A DNA stretch of 8,045 bases from Nitrospira sp. (GTDB lineage Bacteria; Nitrospirota; Nitrospiria; Nitrospirales; Nitrospiraceae). The notes under the pieces were generated by a model, which searched no databases, was not told where the DNA came from, and was given only the letters and a program-made list of their open reading frames with translations. Below are positions 1-6,368 of the stretch, piece after piece. A program made the translations under genes and the position numbers. Positions within the stretch are counted from its first letter, which is position 1. Every line of letters begins with the position of its first letter. The stretch spans positions 1 to 8,045 of the forward strand of contig JACOEF010000404.1 in assembly GCA_024998705.1 (NCBI GenBank), in the 5' to 3' direction.

Positions 1-68
1 ACGCGCAGGTAGAAATGGGGCGAAGAAAGAGCAGGTCGACTGCGCGGGGTTATAGGCTCGGGACGAAA

Positions 69-713
69 TCAGCTCCGGGGTAACTTGAGAGCAGCGGCAA
101 CGATCGGCTTGGCCCAGTCCGGCGTACAGGAGAGGTCCGGCGGTCCAAGAATCTTTGAACGCTCCATCTGCAGCACCAGCATGGGCAACGGCACCTTCCC
201 GGCAGCGGGGTCGGCCTCCTCGCTGTTGTCATGGATCCGCAAGGCGGTGAGATGAGGAAGCAGTGCAATAAGGTTGAGTCGGCTATGTTCGTAACGTCGG
301 CGAATATCCGCCTCGGGAATGTCGTGACCTCCCCGACTGACCCTCGCTCGCACCCGTTCAAGATGTAGTTCCGGGCTGGAGAGGCCCACGTACCAGATGT
401 TAACCTCGCTCCCTTGCCCGGCAGCCTGAGCGAGAAGATGCGTGATGGTAGTGCCGCCGAGAGTCGTCTCGAATGCGAAATCGAAGCGCTCACCAATAGC
501 CCGCCCCAGCAACCTCACTCCCTGCCGCCATGCTGCACTGTTGGCGGCCTTTTGACTCAGGGCGGGATTGACCGCCATGAATCGTCGTGCGGCCTCATCG
601 GGATTAAAGTAGTCGCTGCCGAGCGCACGGAAGGTCGAACCGGCGATGCTGCTCTTGCCGGCGCCATTCACGCCGGCAATGACATAGAGGCGCGGCAGTC
701 TCTCAACGCTCAT
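69..713 (-). CDS. Zeta-toxin-like P-loop kinase (toxin of a TA pair)
   Basis: A 214-aa P-loop NTPase of the zeta toxin/COG4185 type. Visible features are a Walker A motif GVNGAGKS (residues 14-21, Lys20), the FNPDEAA segment with Asp39 where zeta kinases carry the catalytic acid, FETTLGG (Glu82), and an arginine-rich RARVSRGGH...IRRRYEHS lid region (about 122-144). Known zeta toxins phosphorylate UDP-N-acetylglucosamine and so block cell-wall synthesis; related members may use other nucleotide-linked substrates, and the substrate here cannot be read from sequence. The ATG overlaps the stop of the upstream antitoxin (ATGA), which indicates translational coupling; no strong Shine-Dalgarno precedes it. 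All expected motifs are present and the frame is open, so it looks intact and active. I am confident in the fold and moderately confident in the toxin role. Confidence 0.86.
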   Translation of the reverse strand: MSVERLPRLYVIAGVNGAGKSSIAGSTFRALGSDYFNPDEAARRFMAVNPALSQKAANSAAWRQGVRLLGRAIGERFDFAFETTLGGTTITHLLAQAAGQGSEVNIWYVGLSSPELHLERVRARVSRGGHDIPEADIRRRYEHSRLNLIALLPHLTALRIHDNSEEADPAAGKVPLPMLVLQMERSKILGPPDLSCTPDWAKPIVAAALKLPRS

Positions 714-1111
714 TTCACGCTACGAGTGCGGGACGTTCGGCGGGGCGGCTTGGAGGATGGCCGGCGCGCTTTGCGCACGGCAGCGACGGCGGCGCGCCCA
801 AGTTGCGAGGGGGAAGCCTTGAACGCATCCGCCATGCCCTGCCGAGCCTTCGCCGTCTGCATCCCCATCAACAGCGCATCAAACTCGGTGCTGAGCTCAT
901 CGAGCTGGAGGGCGCGATCTTTCACCAGTGAGACAAATTCCTCATAGGTCAGGAGCACGGCCTTCGGCACATCGTGGCGAGTAATGGCGACTGCGCTTCC
1001 ATGCGCCGCCTTCTCAAGGATGGCCCCGAATTCATTTTTCACTTTCGTGGCCGCCACGGCCGCCATATCCACCAGTTCGCCCTGACTGTTCCTGTAGGTC
1101 AGTTTGGACAT
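710..1111 (-). CDS. Phd/YefM-family antitoxin
   Basis: A 133-aa protein whose N-terminal approximately 65 residues match the Phd/YefM pattern: a VAATKVKNEFGAILEKA helix (about 19-35), the AVAITRHDVPKAVLLTYEEF strand-turn-helix (40-59), then a helical toxin-binding region. Phd/YefM antitoxins bind their own operator through the N-terminus and neutralise the toxin with the C-terminus. The tail (about 113-133) is very basic, with repeated Arg/Lys/Ser/Pro. The frame is open further upstream, but I choose the ATG at 1111 because GGGAGG sits 7 nt before it and the family's N-terminus begins there. It overlaps the kinase gene by 4 nt, so the two form one operon. It is unusual against classic epsilon/zeta and PezAT systems, whose antitoxins are not of the Phd type. 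Confidence 0.85.
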   Translation of the reverse strand: MSKLTYRNSQGELVDMAAVAATKVKNEFGAILEKAAHGSAVAITRHDVPKAVLLTYEEFVSLVKDRALQLDELSTEFDALLMGMQTAKARQGMADAFKASPSQLGRAAVAAVRKARRPSSKPPRRTSRTRSVK

Positions 1112-1118
1112 CGTCCAT

Positions 1119-1124
1119 CCTCCC
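1119..1124 (-). promoter_or_regulatory. Ribosome binding site of the antitoxin
   Basis: GGGAGG on the minus strand, 7 nt before the ATG at 1111. It is the reason for preferring this start over the several in-frame upstream start codons. Confidence 0.75.
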
Positions 1125-1133
1125 GATTGAGAC

Positions 1134-1158
1134 ACAATGTCTATAGTATACATATTGT
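1134..1158 (-). promoter_or_regulatory. Palindromic operator overlapping the TA promoter
   Basis: A 25-bp imperfect palindrome (ACAAT...ATTGT arms around a GTATAC core) in which 10 of 12 base pairs match. On the minus strand it contains TATACT (1145-1150), a good -10 hexamer, giving a predicted transcript start near 1138 and a leader of about 27 nt before the antitoxin ATG. The -35 region is weak (TAATGA at 1168-1173 with a 17-bp spacer). Phd/YefM antitoxins are known to repress their own operons at palindromic sites overlapping the promoter, and the position fits this. That the protein binds here is inference. Confidence 0.6.
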
Positions 1159-1268
1159 CTAAAATAGTCATTATGAAGGAATGGAATGATTGGACGCACA
1201 CACGGTGGGAATTCCCCAAGCCGCCCCTCTAGGAACGGGAAAGAGAAGGAATAAGAAAGAAACATCAG

Positions 1269-1511
1269 GCAGCCCTTCGCCGACAGTGCCGACCCACCGC
1301 GCTCGAAGAGGATGATCCAGAATTGTTCTTGCTGGCATTGCGAAATGTGACACAGACACAAGAAGGGTTGGCAGTCCTCGCCGAGAAAACGAAGCTGAAT
1401 CGGGAAAGTGTGAATCGCATACTCTCAGCGCGCGGCAATCCTGAGCATCGGAGCCTCACTCCCCTCCTACCTGCGCCGGCCTTTTGGCTCGCAGTTTCCG
1501 TAAATCGTTAG
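1269..1511 (+). pseudogene. Remnant of a HigA-type addiction-module antidote gene
   Basis: The frame reads ...LEEDDPELFLLALRNV, then GLAVLAEKTKLNRESVNRIL, then SARGNPEH and ends WLAVSVNR. This is the C-terminal half of the helix-turn-helix 'putative addiction module antidote' family (COG3636, HigA-like), whose usual pattern is DPEL/FLLALR, LAE.TGLNRE, GNP and a terminal GFRLAV. The terminal motif is altered here (APAFWLAV). The open frame begins only after a TAG at 1230-1232, and the normal N-terminus is absent or scrambled. Reading from the first TTG (1323) would cut into the domain. No HigB/RelE toxin gene lies beside it. I call it a 5'-degraded relic. It lies divergent from the intact TA pair and converges with xthA. 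Confidence 0.6.
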
Positions 1512-1583
1512 GTGTAACCGCAGGGCAATCGAATGAACATCTATCGCCGACAAAGAATTGACTACCTGTTTGATTACAAGACC

Positions 1584-1621
1584 TGACCCTATTCTGCTTC
1601 CATGACCCTATTCTGCTTCCA
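1584..1621. repeat. 19-bp perfect tandem duplication
   Basis: Two adjoining identical copies of TGACCCTATTCTGCTTCCA (1584-1602 and 1603-1621), followed by TG, the first two bases of a further unit. The second copy contains the end of xthA (MEAE then TAG on the minus strand) and the first copy lies just outside it. Each copy carries the same stop signal, so the duplication leaves the protein end unchanged. Replication slippage is the simplest origin. Confidence 0.9.
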
Positions 1622-2495
1622 TGTTCCCACTGCGCGCCGCGATGCGTGACTCAGCCGACGCCCAACCTGCGTCGAAGGAATGGCCGGCGGTGTCCAGGTC
1701 GATGATCAGCGGGGCGTGGTCCGAGGGCAACGGCTTCCCCTTTCGCGCCTCGCGATCGATTTCGCACCAGACCAGGCGATCTCTCAACGGCGCACTCACG
1801 AGCAGATGATCGATGCGCATCCCAATGTTCTTGTGGAAGTTTCCGGCGCGGTAGTCCCACCATGTGTACCGTCCTGACTCCGGATGATGCACGCGGTACG
1901 CATCGATGAATCCCTCGCGCACAATCCGTTCGAACGCGCGCCGCTCGGAATCGGACACGTGTGTGCCACCGTGACAGGCGGCCGGGTCCCACACATCGAT
2001 ATCTTGAGGCGCCACGTTGAAGTCGCCGCCGATGACGCAGGCTGTGTGCGATGCGCTTGTCCGCTCGAGCCATCGTGCGAGCTTGTCGAACCAGCGCAGC
2101 TTCGCGTGATAAAAGGGCGAATCGACCTCACGACCATTCGGCGCGTAGATGCTGATGATCCGCACCCCGCCGCAATCGGCCGCCAGCATCCGCGCCTCGG
2201 CGAACGGCTCGTCATCCCCGGTGTCAGTCGACTGTGACCGCTGCAACGGTTCGCCGAAATTGGTGATCACGCCGCCGATGCCGCACCGGCTCGCGATCGC
2301 GACGCCGTTCCATCGACCTTCACCATGGTGCGCCAGCTCATATCCGGCTTGGGTGAATGCCTCGACGGGCGCATCGGCATCCGCCAGCTTCGTTTCCTGC
2401 ATCAGCAACACGTCCGGCTTGGCCCGATCCAGCCACCAGAGGACCTTGTCGAGGCGAGCCTTCAGCGAGTTGACGTTCCACGTCGCAATCCGCAT
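1608..2495 (-). CDS. xthA: Exodeoxyribonuclease III
   Basis: A 295-aa endonuclease/exonuclease/phosphatase-fold enzyme of the ExoIII family, which acts as AP endonuclease and 3'-5' exonuclease on double-stranded DNA in base excision repair. All family signatures are present in order: TWNVNS (Asn7), QETK (Glu34), IYAPNG (Tyr117), GGDFNVAP (Asp158 and Asn160), a WWDYRAG segment (212-218), MRIDHLL (Asp229) and PSDHAP (Asp259-His260). These correspond to the known metal-binding and catalytic residues of E. coli ExoIII. The protein is slightly longer than the usual 255-270 aa because of a C-terminal tail after IIDLDTA, with no recognisable motif. The start at 2495 gives the standard N-terminus, but its Shine-Dalgarno is poor (AGGA only 1 nt from the ATG). 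It stands alone and looks intact, a housekeeping gene between accessory segments. Confidence 0.95.
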   Translation of the reverse strand: MRIATWNVNSLKARLDKVLWWLDRAKPDVLLMQETKLADADAPVEAFTQAGYELAHHGEGRWNGVAIASRCGIGGVITNFGEPLQRSQSTDTGDDEPFAEARMLAADCGGVRIISIYAPNGREVDSPFYHAKLRWFDKLARWLERTSASHTACVIGGDFNVAPQDIDVWDPAACHGGTHVSDSERRAFERIVREGFIDAYRVHHPESGRYTWWDYRAGNFHKNIGMRIDHLLVSAPLRDRLVWCEIDREARKGKPLPSDHAPLIIDLDTAGHSFDAGWASAESRIAARSGNMEAE

Positions 2496-3301
2496 GTCCT
2501 AGAGTATCCTATTTCGAGAGCAGCGTGCCAAATCGGGGATCTATCCCAGTCGTAACTAACGTCATAGCCGAAGTCATGCATGGGCGAAGGATACATCGGA
2601 ACATCGAGCTGCATGATGGTCATGATCTGGCTTCGACCATACCCCAGCCCGTCCGCCGGCACAAGCAGGGGGCGAAGTCTCTTTGCCAGGACAACGAAGA
2701 TGCTTCGCAGCAGGAAGCGGCCAAGGGAAACGTCAGGAGCAGGGTCCTAAGATGATAACCGATTCTTGATGTGATCCGGACCAACGGGTAACGCTCTTGT
2801 GCGACTGTCTGCAGTCGCGGGGAGCCCCGAATATCTGGTCGGGCCATTTTGCCACTCCACTGATCTTCCATACGTACTCCGTGCTACGCCTGATTAGGCC
2901 CCACCCTCTCCGTTCCGTGAGTCTGCGGCCCTTGCGGCCACAAGACGCAGATCAACGCCCTGCTTTCTACCTACATACTTGCAATCAGACAGAGCTTTGA
3001 GTATCTTGGGCCCCCCGGCTGGATGGGTTTCGGGCTTGGGTACGTACTTTAGCGTGACCAGCTACACTGTAATCGCCGTGATGTGCGGATGAATAATTCC
3101 GACAGTCCTTTCTCGCGCATGCATCGCTCGGTTGGCCCGGCGGTCTTAGACCCTGGGCACACCGCTCACGGAGATCAGCGGCGGCGACTACTCTGCCTCC
3201 TCGCTTCAGGGCATGATCCTAGCCTTACCAGTCAGGATTTCGACCGGCACGAGCACCTCTTCACGAACCTTCTTGACGTCACACCGCCGTCCACACCGTG
3301 G

Positions 3302-3314
3302 CCGACACTGTCGG
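3302..3314 (+). other. Small hairpin upstream of the three-ORF cluster
   Basis: A 5-bp stem CCGAC/GTCGG with a 3-nt loop, about 80 nt before the start of the large ORF. It has no U-tract, so it is not a classic terminator. It could be chance or a leader structure. Confidence 0.25.
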
Positions 3315-3382
3315 GAACCGCCAATGGCATGACACAGTCAACCGGCTCTGGGCATGGCACCACGTGAACATATCGATTCGAT

Positions 3383-3388
3383 GGGAGA
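3383..3388 (+). promoter_or_regulatory. Ribosome binding site of the large cluster protein
   Basis: GGGAGA, with GGGAG ending 8 nt before the ATG at 3396. The frame is also open from ATGs at 3354 and 3381, but neither has such a site, so 3396 is preferred. Confidence 0.7.
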
Positions 3389-3395
3389 ACGCACT

Positions 3396-6362
3396 ATGGC
3401 AGAGACTGCTGCGCCATTACTGATCGGCCAAAAGGGCGAGCTTCCTAAGAAGGAACGCTACACCACCGTCAGCATCACACAGGGGTACACGGAACGGGTG
3501 TTCAACGGTGTCGCGGGCATGACGACGCGGAAGATTCGGATCTGCGGCGTGAAGCTGATTTGGGATGAGTACGAAAACACCAACCCCACCGGCAACCCGG
3601 ATGAGGTGACGACCAAACTCTTCAACTACAGCGGCAGCAACGACATCGAATCGTTGGAGATGTATGCGGACGAAATCATCATCCGGAGTCCGTTAGTATT
3701 CCCGCAAACCGATCTCTGGATCTGCACCCGCAAACTTGCCTTCGAAGGGAATGGGAGCATCACCACGACCCCGATTCCTCATCCTCCCGCCTACACGACG
3801 AAGCGCGACAACAACGGCAGACCCTTGAACGAGCAAGGCCAGATCGAGGCAAAGAACGGCCTCAATGGAGCACGCGGCGGCCATATCATGGTGTGCCTGC
3901 CGGAAAGTGCCAATATCGCTGTCCCTGCCTCACCTACGCCGGTGCCACGATTCATCACGGTAGGCGGAAAAGGCCAGGATGCTGAGAGAGGCGGCTACAA
4001 AGACTACGTTCCCAAAGAGAATCAACGGAAGATTACAGGCGACAAGCAATCCGTTGCCCTGGTGGATTCGAGGGCTGTCGAGGCGATTCCGGGGGAGGTA
4101 TCGGATGGGCGGTGGCCTGCGAACGAATGGCGGTGGCCCGGGGGATGGAAGGAGATATTCGATAAGTCACATTCCGTCATGCACGTGAAGGTCGATTTGT
4201 ATGACGACCGGGCCGTCATGCTCACACATAAAGAGCACGAAAAGGGAGAGCGCGTCTGGCCTGGTGGAGTACCGGATGCATTTCCATCAGGCACGGGGGG
4301 AGACGGTGGCGTCGGTGGTGACGTCCGAATGTTTGGGGGAACGGCGAACGAAGAATCTCTCATGGCCTGGATCAAGACGAACCTCGGAGGCGAACCCGGA
4401 GGTTCGCCGGACATCGCGGCGCGTTGCCCTACCATCGCCACAGATTCGAACAAGCCACCGGCTTTTGTTCGCCTTCAACTCGTGTATAGCACGCCTTTGT
4501 GGGAGTCCGCTCGAAATCCGTCTATTTCCACGGAGACGTGTTCTTTCCCGATTGTGAAAGGCGCGGGTGGCACCTCACGTCCCGGGAAGGCAGGGACGCC
4601 AGGCGTGTGGAAATCGATCGCCAAGCGCAACGGGGTGGTGCCTCCCGAACAGCGTGGCGAAGTGTTGAAGCGTTTCCCCAACGGTTGGCCCAATCATCTC
4701 GCCATAGAACCGGCGTTGCAGTATGCGCGCGACGCCTATCTGAACGGGTATCGTGACGCAGCACGTGAAATCCTCACCTGCTACCGCGACGTCATTGAGT
4801 GGGTTCCGGAAGACGCGCGCAGTGCGGCGCTGGTTGGGCAGGCGACCGAAATTGCCGCGCTCCTGACGCAACTCAAAGACAATCTCGACTACTACGGCAA
4901 TCCACCGGGCTGGCTGCCTCGCCTGTCACTGATGTCGAATCTGCAACTGTTCCTCGAAGACCAGAAAAATGCGGTGAGCCTTCTCTATTTTGCCTACAAA
5001 CTCGAGAAGTCCTGGGCTCAGGTCCAGAACCATGCACAGTTGCTCAAGAGCACCCGCCAAGCGCTGTCTGCGGCCATTGCGCTGGCGAAAACGAATTACA
5101 GCGAAGGTCTCGCCTTGCTCGAATCGAGCCGCAAGGAGCTGGCTACCGTTCAGGGACAGGCACAGGAAATCGGCCGCCGGATCAAAGCGCTGGATGAGAC
5201 GATCACGAAACAGGCCGTGGACAAGGCGAAGGAACAAGCCATTCTCAACGGGATTTGCGGGATTGCCTCCGGCTTGTGCAAGGTTATTCCCGTCGGCCAA
5301 CCGTTTCTCGGCGCCGCCGGCGATGCCGTGTTTAAGCCGCTCGCAAACATTGATCTGTCCAACACGAATGCCGCGGAAGAAGCCTTCAAATTCGCAGGAG
5401 GGATCGGCGAAGGCATCACGACCTTCGTGACCAACAACCGAGATGATGTCCTCGCAGCCTCCGACACCTCGTTCACCAAGAAACTCGAACGGATTGAGGG
5501 CAACTTCAACTCCACGGAAGAGGAAATCTCCAAAATCAACGGTCAGATCGAAACCGAATTCGATAGCAAGGTCGGCGACTACAAGGCCAACCTGGAAAAA
5601 GAGATCGCGACCCTGGAGGAAGAAGCCAAGACCATTACAGACGAAGCCAAGAAAAAACAGAAGAAGGCCAAGGCCCTCTCATTCAAGGAAGAGCTGGCGC
5701 TCTACAAGAACCGAAAACTCGATGAAGCAGTAGTACGGCTGCGTCAACAAATTGCCGATGCCGACACAAATGCCCTCACCAAGGCGGAACGAGATGCGAA
5801 GGATAGGCTCTTGACGCAGGTGGCCGCCCTTCAGGGGAAAAAAGACGATCTCGCGAAGAACTCTACCGCGCTCAAGCAGAAACAAGCGGATCAACAGAAG
5901 TTTCTCGGCGAGGCCATGACGCATGCGGCACGCATCGGCCAGGGGGTGAGCACCATGGCCGCCGGTTTGACGAAGCTCGTCGTGCCGGTTGACCGCAACT
6001 CGCCGGAAGTACAGGCGATTAAGAACAAGATCGCCGAGAGTGCTCAGTACAAGGCGGAATTTCAGGGGCTGATGGACTCGCTCGACAAGCTCGTGACTCA
6101 AAAGGCTCAGCTAATGGAGGGGGTAGAACGGGCCCAGCATACCTTGTCGGAATCCTGTGCCACCATCTCCAAAAGTCTGCTGCAAAGCGCGGCCATCGGC
6201 CGCCAGATGCAGACCATGGGTAACGCCTTGGATCTGGAAGTAAAACTGTACGCGCGCGCGCTCCGGCAGCGCTCAGAGGAGCGCCTGAGAAAGTCGCTGT
6301 ACCACGTGGTGAAGTCGTACGAATATCACACGTTGAGTCGGGTCCCTCAAGACTTTTTCTAA
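3396..6362 (+). CDS. Large coiled-coil protein with hydrophobic segment, toxin-like; unnamed family
   Basis: 988 aa from the preferred start; I do not recognise the family. Residues about 20-125 are beta-rich (LEMYADEIIIRSPL then LWICTRKLAFEG), resembling stacked beta-helix or sandwich strands. About 155-405 is broken by glycine patches (NGLNGARGG, GGKGQDAERGG, GTGGDGGVGGDVRMFGG, GAGGTSRPGKAGTPG). From about 435 it is helical, with coiled-coil character at 540-610, 690-850 and 870-925. Between these lies a hydrophobic, Gly/Ala-rich stretch (about 616-678: GICGIASGLCKVIPVG, then FKFAGGIGEGITTFV). Long helices around a hydrophobic insertion segment are typical of ClyA/Hbl-type alpha pore-forming toxins, so a pore-forming or membrane-inserting role is a plausible inference. 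There is no N-terminal signal peptide. The C-terminus ends SRVPQDFF at a TAA that is in frame with the next ORF, so the gene may be only the front part of a longer one. Confidence 0.8.
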   Translation: MAETAAPLLIGQKGELPKKERYTTVSITQGYTERVFNGVAGMTTRKIRICGVKLIWDEYENTNPTGNPDEVTTKLFNYSGSNDIESLEMYADEIIIRSPLVFPQTDLWICTRKLAFEGNGSITTTPIPHPPAYTTKRDNNGRPLNEQGQIEAKNGLNGARGGHIMVCLPESANIAVPASPTPVPRFITVGGKGQDAERGGYKDYVPKENQRKITGDKQSVALVDSRAVEAIPGEVSDGRWPANEWRWPGGWKEIFDKSHSVMHVKVDLYDDRAVMLTHKEHEKGERVWPGGVPDAFPSGTGGDGGVGGDVRMFGGTANEESLMAWIKTNLGGEPGGSPDIAARCPTIATDSNKPPAFVRLQLVYSTPLWESARNPSISTETCSFPIVKGAGGTSRPGKAGTPGVWKSIAKRNGVVPPEQRGEVLKRFPNGWPNHLAIEPALQYARDAYLNGYRDAAREILTCYRDVIEWVPEDARSAALVGQATEIAALLTQLKDNLDYYGNPPGWLPRLSLMSNLQLFLEDQKNAVSLLYFAYKLEKSWAQVQNHAQLLKSTRQALSAAIALAKTNYSEGLALLESSRKELATVQGQAQEIGRRIKALDETITKQAVDKAKEQAILNGICGIASGLCKVIPVGQPFLGAAGDAVFKPLANIDLSNTNAAEEAFKFAGGIGEGITTFVTNNRDDVLAASDTSFTKKLERIEGNFNSTEEEISKINGQIETEFDSKVGDYKANLEKEIATLEEEAKTITDEAKKKQKKAKALSFKEELALYKNRKLDEAVVRLRQQIADADTNALTKAERDAKDRLLTQVAALQGKKDDLAKNSTALKQKQADQQKFLGEAMTHAARIGQGVSTMAAGLTKLVVPVDRNSPEVQAIKNKIAESAQYKAEFQGLMDSLDKLVTQKAQLMEGVERAQHTLSESCATISKSLLQSAAIGRQMQTMGNALDLEVKLYARALRQRSEERLRKSLYHVVKSYEYHTLSRVPQDFF
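5241..5429 (+). other. Hydrophobic segment inside the coiled-coil half
   Basis: Encodes residues about 616-678 of the large protein. It holds two apolar Gly/Ala/Ile-rich stretches (ILNGICGIASGL and AFKFAGGIGEGITTFV) separated by a short polar link, including two cysteines seven residues apart. The flanks are strongly charged helices, so this segment stands out as a candidate membrane-inserting tongue or hairpin. The assignment rests on composition only. Confidence 0.45.
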
Positions 6363-6368
6363 ACCAGC

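Larger units (their letters stand above)
2496..3395. other. Gene-poor intergenic region, about 900 bp
   Basis: I find no protein-coding gene, tRNA or rRNA that I can support here. Short open frames exist on both strands (for example about 2462-2740 minus and 3083-3367 plus), but their translations are low in recognisable structure, lack good ribosome sites and match no family I know. The stretch separates divergently transcribed xthA and the three-ORF cluster, so it must hold both promoters, but I see no convincing -35/-10 pair. A minor CCGAC-ACT-GTCGG hairpin lies at 3302-3314. The region may be the decayed remains of earlier genes. Confidence 0.6.

Noticed and set aside
1173..1232. Short plus-strand frame (19 codons) in the same frame as the HigA relic
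   Set aside because: It has no ribosome site and does not resemble the HigA N-terminus. It ends at TAG and is most likely chance.
2462..2740. Minus-strand open frame overlapping the xthA start, with an apolar stretch near its beginning
   Set aside because: It has no recognisable family and no convincing start or ribosome site. It runs into the first codons of a well-supported gene in another frame, so it is probably chance or a relic.
2922..2951. TCTGCG...CGCAGA inverted repeat with an inner GGCC/GGCC pairing
   Set aside because: The two stems do not nest into one stable hairpin and no U-tract follows, so I cannot support a terminator or small RNA.
3083..3367. Plus-strand 94-aa open frame ahead of the large protein
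   Set aside because: It is composition-driven (Thr/Ser/His/Pro), overlaps the upstream extension of the large ORF in another frame, and has no motif.
3354..3395. Longer start for the large protein at 3354 or 3381
   Set aside because: Both ATGs are in frame, but GGGAG is correctly placed only for 3396.
5679..6101. Long minus-strand open frame (140 aa) opposite the coiled-coil region
   Set aside because: It is a shadow of Lys/Glu/Leu-rich coding on the plus strand, with no motif and no start signal.
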